Source: Dysgonomonas sp. 521
Lineage (GTDB): Bacteria > Bacteroidota > Bacteroidia > Bacteroidales > Dysgonomonadaceae
Length of the DNA: 64,000 bases
NCBI RefSeq assembly: GCF_010501055.1
Contig: NZ_QVMO01000001.1
Coordinates: forward strand, 1 to 64,000
Reading direction: 5' to 3'
In this document: in pieces, positions 61,326 to 64,000 of the stretch
Position numbering within the stretch: the first letter of the stretch is position 1
How the letters are laid out: each line of letters begins with the position of its first letter
Notes under the pieces: model-generated
Database searches by the model: none
Seen by the model: the letters and a program-made list of their open reading frames with translations, nothing else
What the model was told of the DNA's origin: nothing
Position numbers and translations under genes: made by a program

Positions 61326-63821
61326 TTACTCCTGTCGTTTGCTCTCGGCAATTTGTTTAATCGCCAGTTCCATATTTCCGTCCAGTTTTTCGGCAAGTTG
61401 CATCACTTCCAGTTTTTCGGATTCTTCCGTCGTGTACGTGTAATATTCTTCCAAACTTACTTCCGTAGCATAGACAGCACTTTGCACACCACCCAAACCG
61501 AACCAGACTTCTTTGTATTTACGACTGGGAACATTGGACATATTGATAGAGAGTACCTGCGACTTTTCCTTTTCGGTCAATCCGAGCAACGCTTGTATTG
61601 AATCAAATTTGTTCATATACTTGCGTTGGTCTAACAGGATTTTACAATCGCTGTTATTGATAATACTCTCCTTTACGATAGGCGAAGCGATAATATCATC
61701 GACCTCCTGCGTAACAACGATTGCCTCGCCAAAGAACTTACGAACAGTCTTAAAGAGGTACTTAATGTACTCTGCCATACCTTCTTTAGCAATCGCCTTC
61801 CATGCTTCTTCGATTAATATCATCTTACGGATGCCCTGCAAACGACGCATTTTATTGATGAACACTTCCATGATTATGATCGTAACCACCGGAAATAGGA
61901 TTTTATGGTCTTTTATCGCGTCTATTTCAAAGACAATGAAGCGTTTAGATAATAAATCCAGTTGCTTATCCGAGTTCAACAGGAAGTCGTATTCGCCCCC
62001 ACGATAGTACGGCTCAAGCACGTTCAGGAAGTTGGCAATATCGAAATCCTTTTCACGTACGTTCTTTTCTTCCAGTGTTTTCCGGTAGTCATCACGGACG
62101 AACTCATAGAATGTATTGAAAGACGGCTCCAACTTGCGGTTGCTTTTCAACTTTTCTATATACTGGCTGACAGCATTGGAAAGGGCAACTTCTTCCGCCC
62201 GTGAAGGCGGCTCGTTATCCCTTTTCCACAGGGTAAGGATCAGCGTTTTTATACTCTCACGCTTCTCAATATCGAAGACATTATCGTCGGTGTAAAATGG
62301 ATTAAATGCAATCGGATTTTGCTCCGTGTACGTAAAATATACCCCGTCCTGACCATTGGTTCGCCTGTTAATGAGGTTACATAAACCCTGATACGAGTTT
62401 CCGGTATCAACAAGGACTATGTGCGTTCCCTGCTCATAGTATTGGCGTACCATGTGGTTGGTAAAAAAAGATTTACCGCTTCCGCTCGGCCCAAGAATGA
62501 ATTTATTACGGTTCGTAATAATTCCTTTTTTCATGGGCAGATCGGAAATGTCCACATGGAGCGGTTTACCCGAAACCCTGTCTGCCATTTTGATACCGAA
62601 CGGACTGGGCGAACTCCGGTAGTTTGTTTCTTCAGTAAAGAAGCAAAGGGCAGGTTCGATGAATGTATAGAACGCTTCTTCCGCCGGAAAATCCCCACTA
62701 TTGCCGGGCATTCCTGCCCAGTACAAAGTAGCGGCATCCACTGTATTGTGGCGTGGTTTACATTCCATAAGAGCCAACTGGCTACCCACGTCATTACGGA
62801 TATGTTTCAGTTCTTCTACATCATCACTCCACGCCAATACGTTGAAGTGCGCCCTGATTGAAGTCAGCCCGAAGCTGTGTGCTTCGTTTAGATATTGGTC
62901 AATCCACTCTTTATTTATTTGGTTTCCACGACTATACCTTGATAGCGACTGCATATTCCTTGCACTCTTTTCAAACTTTCGCAGGTTTTCCGCACTATCT
63001 TCAATAAACAGATATTGGTTGTAGATATGGTCGCATGACAAGAGCAACCCGACAGGAGAAGCGAACGACAAACGACAGTCGCTTCTATCGGTCGATAGTT
63101 TTTCATACCGCATATCCGTTCCGATCCGTCCCGGCAGGTCTTCCGCATCCGAAAGCGTATGCAGGCAAACGTGTTTGTTTCCCACACGAAGCCCGTCAGC
63201 TCCCAGTTCCAAATCTTCCAAGCAAGTTGTATCGTCGAGCGACAAGGAGAAATATTTTTCAATAAGTCCCGGCTTTTCGCCTGTTCCCGTAATCTCGTCC
63301 GAACTGATACGGGTAAGCGTAACAAATCCGCTATCATTCATTATCCGCTCAAACTGCCCGACGGCTTCCAAAAATTTCACACTGGTATCCTTATTGACTT
63401 CTTTGGGAATAATGTTTCCACGACAAAGCGATGAGAAGCTGCTTTGCATTCTCATACGCTCCTTTGTTGTTTTAGTCAGGAACAGGAAACACGAGTGATT
63501 CAGGAACGGTCGTTCGTTGAAGTGCTTTTCAAAACTACGGGATAAAAAACTCATATCGTCCTTATCGGTTGCAGGTTTATATGTTTCACGCACAAACCAA
63601 TCCTGCTTATGCACCACACAGTATTCGGGAAGGACTTTTACCGCTTTCGCCCAAGACGAATGAATCGCTTCGTATTCGGTATTGGTCACGGTAAACAGTT
63701 CCGGCAGTTCCACATGGTAGGCTACCGTAATATCCGCATCTTTGGAAATAATGCAGTCATGTTCGACAGCCAGTAATGGGAACTTACTTTCGATAGTCGC
63801 CGCTTTCATTATATTACGCAT
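61326..63821 (-). CDS. traG: Conjugation ATPase TraG (VirB4-like)
   Basis: An 831-residue motor ATPase of the mating channel. The N-terminal domain (ATIESKFPLLAVEHDCIISKDADITVAYHVELPELF) is characteristic of the Bacteroides TraG family. Walker A is FILGPSGSGKSFFTNH near residue 445; Walker B is RKMILIEEAWKAIA near 665, followed by VVTQEVDDII. A good AGGAGG lies 6 bases before the start, and the traF stop overlaps that start. The name TraG here follows the Bacteroides element convention and is not the TraG/VirD4 coupling protein. Confidence 0.96.
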   Translation of the reverse strand: MRNIMKAATIESKFPLLAVEHDCIISKDADITVAYHVELPELFTVTNTEYEAIHSSWAKAVKVLPEYCVVHKQDWFVRETYKPATDKDDMSFLSRSFEKHFNERPFLNHSCFLFLTKTTKERMRMQSSFSSLCRGNIIPKEVNKDTSVKFLEAVGQFERIMNDSGFVTLTRISSDEITGTGEKPGLIEKYFSLSLDDTTCLEDLELGADGLRVGNKHVCLHTLSDAEDLPGRIGTDMRYEKLSTDRSDCRLSFASPVGLLLSCDHIYNQYLFIEDSAENLRKFEKSARNMQSLSRYSRGNQINKEWIDQYLNEAHSFGLTSIRAHFNVLAWSDDVEELKHIRNDVGSQLALMECKPRHNTVDAATLYWAGMPGNSGDFPAEEAFYTFIEPALCFFTEETNYRSSPSPFGIKMADRVSGKPLHVDISDLPMKKGIITNRNKFILGPSGSGKSFFTNHMVRQYYEQGTHIVLVDTGNSYQGLCNLINRRTNGQDGVYFTYTEQNPIAFNPFYTDDNVFDIEKRESIKTLILTLWKRDNEPPSRAEEVALSNAVSQYIEKLKSNRKLEPSFNTFYEFVRDDYRKTLEEKNVREKDFDIANFLNVLEPYYRGGEYDFLLNSDKQLDLLSKRFIVFEIDAIKDHKILFPVVTIIIMEVFINKMRRLQGIRKMILIEEAWKAIAKEGMAEYIKYLFKTVRKFFGEAIVVTQEVDDIIASPIVKESIINNSDCKILLDQRKYMNKFDSIQALLGLTEKEKSQVLSINMSNVPSRKYKEVWFGLGGVQSAVYATEVSLEEYYTYTTEESEKLEVMQLAEKLDGNMELAIKQIAESKRQE

Positions 63822-64000
63822 ACGCTACCTCCTTTCTTTTTCTTTTGAAAAGGCGGTGCGGAGTTTTCCTGTTAATCAAATAGCGGGGATGCTGTTTGAC
63901 AGCCATGAGTTTCATTAAGCCATGTTCCCCGTACTTCTGATTCAGGTTAAAGGTCATCCATACCAATACCGATGCAGCAATTACACCGAAGCCAATGCAA
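63814..64000 (-). CDS. traF: Conjugal transfer protein TraF (DUF4133), C-terminal part
   Basis: The frame is open from the window edge to a TAA that overlaps the traG start by 8 bases. Its 61 visible residues read IGFGVIAASVLVWMTFNLNQ (end of a transmembrane helix), KYGEHGLMKLMAVKQHPRYL and INRKTPHRLFKRKRKEVAYA, the C-terminal half of TraF/DUF4133, a VirB3-like inner-membrane protein. The N-terminal half lies outside the window. Confidence 0.85.
   Translation of the reverse strand, partial: CIGFGVIAASVLVWMTFNLNQKYGEHGLMKLMAVKQHPRYLINRKTPHRLFKRKRKEVAYA

Overview
The window reads as a chromosomal segment of a Bacteroidales bacterium, with gene families closest to what I know from Dysgonomonas or Parabacteroides; the genus is inferred, not proven. 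Supporting signs are Bacteroidetes-type promoters (TTTG, about 20 bases, then TAnnTTTG), low GC, a Bacteroides-type glmM, meso-diaminopimelate dehydrogenase, DUF4827, DUF3667 and PCMD proteins, and a CTnDOT-type conjugative element.

Layout. 0-2.8 kb: an oxidoreductase operon (aldo/keto reductase, secreted decarboxylase-cupin fusion, two flavodoxins). 2.8-9.7 kb: an accessory patch with a small minus-strand catabolic cluster and its AraC-type regulator, an element-type HTH gene (a 36-base scrap of a homologue lies at 2841), a HigA-like/AbiEii-like toxin-antitoxin pair behind a perfect 26-base palindrome, a tRNA-like hairpin, an internally deleted IS630 copy and a 214-bp MITE-like repeat. 9.7-19 kb: core genes (DUF2461, ddh, glmM, DUF4827, nrnA, comEC, rpe, nspC). 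19-29 kb: a CydDC-like ABC pair beside an IS5 scrap, then a tripartite RND efflux operon whose tolC gene is set apart from the pump by a repeat. 29-38 kb: a secreted DUF6599 protein, an iron-sulfur aldo/keto reductase, hexokinase, nadA, nadB and nadC. 38-41 kb: membrane and surface proteins.

41.1-46.0 kb holds the most interesting locus: a TetR regulator and a minus-strand gene string encoding a small protein, an outer-membrane phospholipase A with its catalytic triad, a membrane-anchored single-cysteine thioredoxin-like protein, a FabH-like ketoacyl synthase with an intact triad, a stand-alone LpxC with all zinc and catalytic residues, a two-helix membrane protein and a winged-helix protein. 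Two nearly identical palindromes, one before the regulator and one before the first gene of the string, suggest a single inducible regulon. I propose that it repairs or remodels outer-membrane lipid.

46.2 kb to the end: a tRNA-Ser(UGA) gene with an integrative and conjugative element beside it. The element has an IntDOT-like integrase with putative arm sites, cargo and regulatory genes on the plus strand, and a convergent transfer operon (traF to traQ order) on the minus strand, cut by the window edge inside traF. The transfer operon carries a Dam-type methyltransferase between traO and traQ and ends with an M23 peptidase and a PH-domain membrane protein.

Four MITE-like repeats of two related families, sharing the end motif CTGTTTAAAT, sit in intergenic gaps in opposite orientations. 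Another intergenic repeat supplies the last codons and the stop of two unrelated genes.
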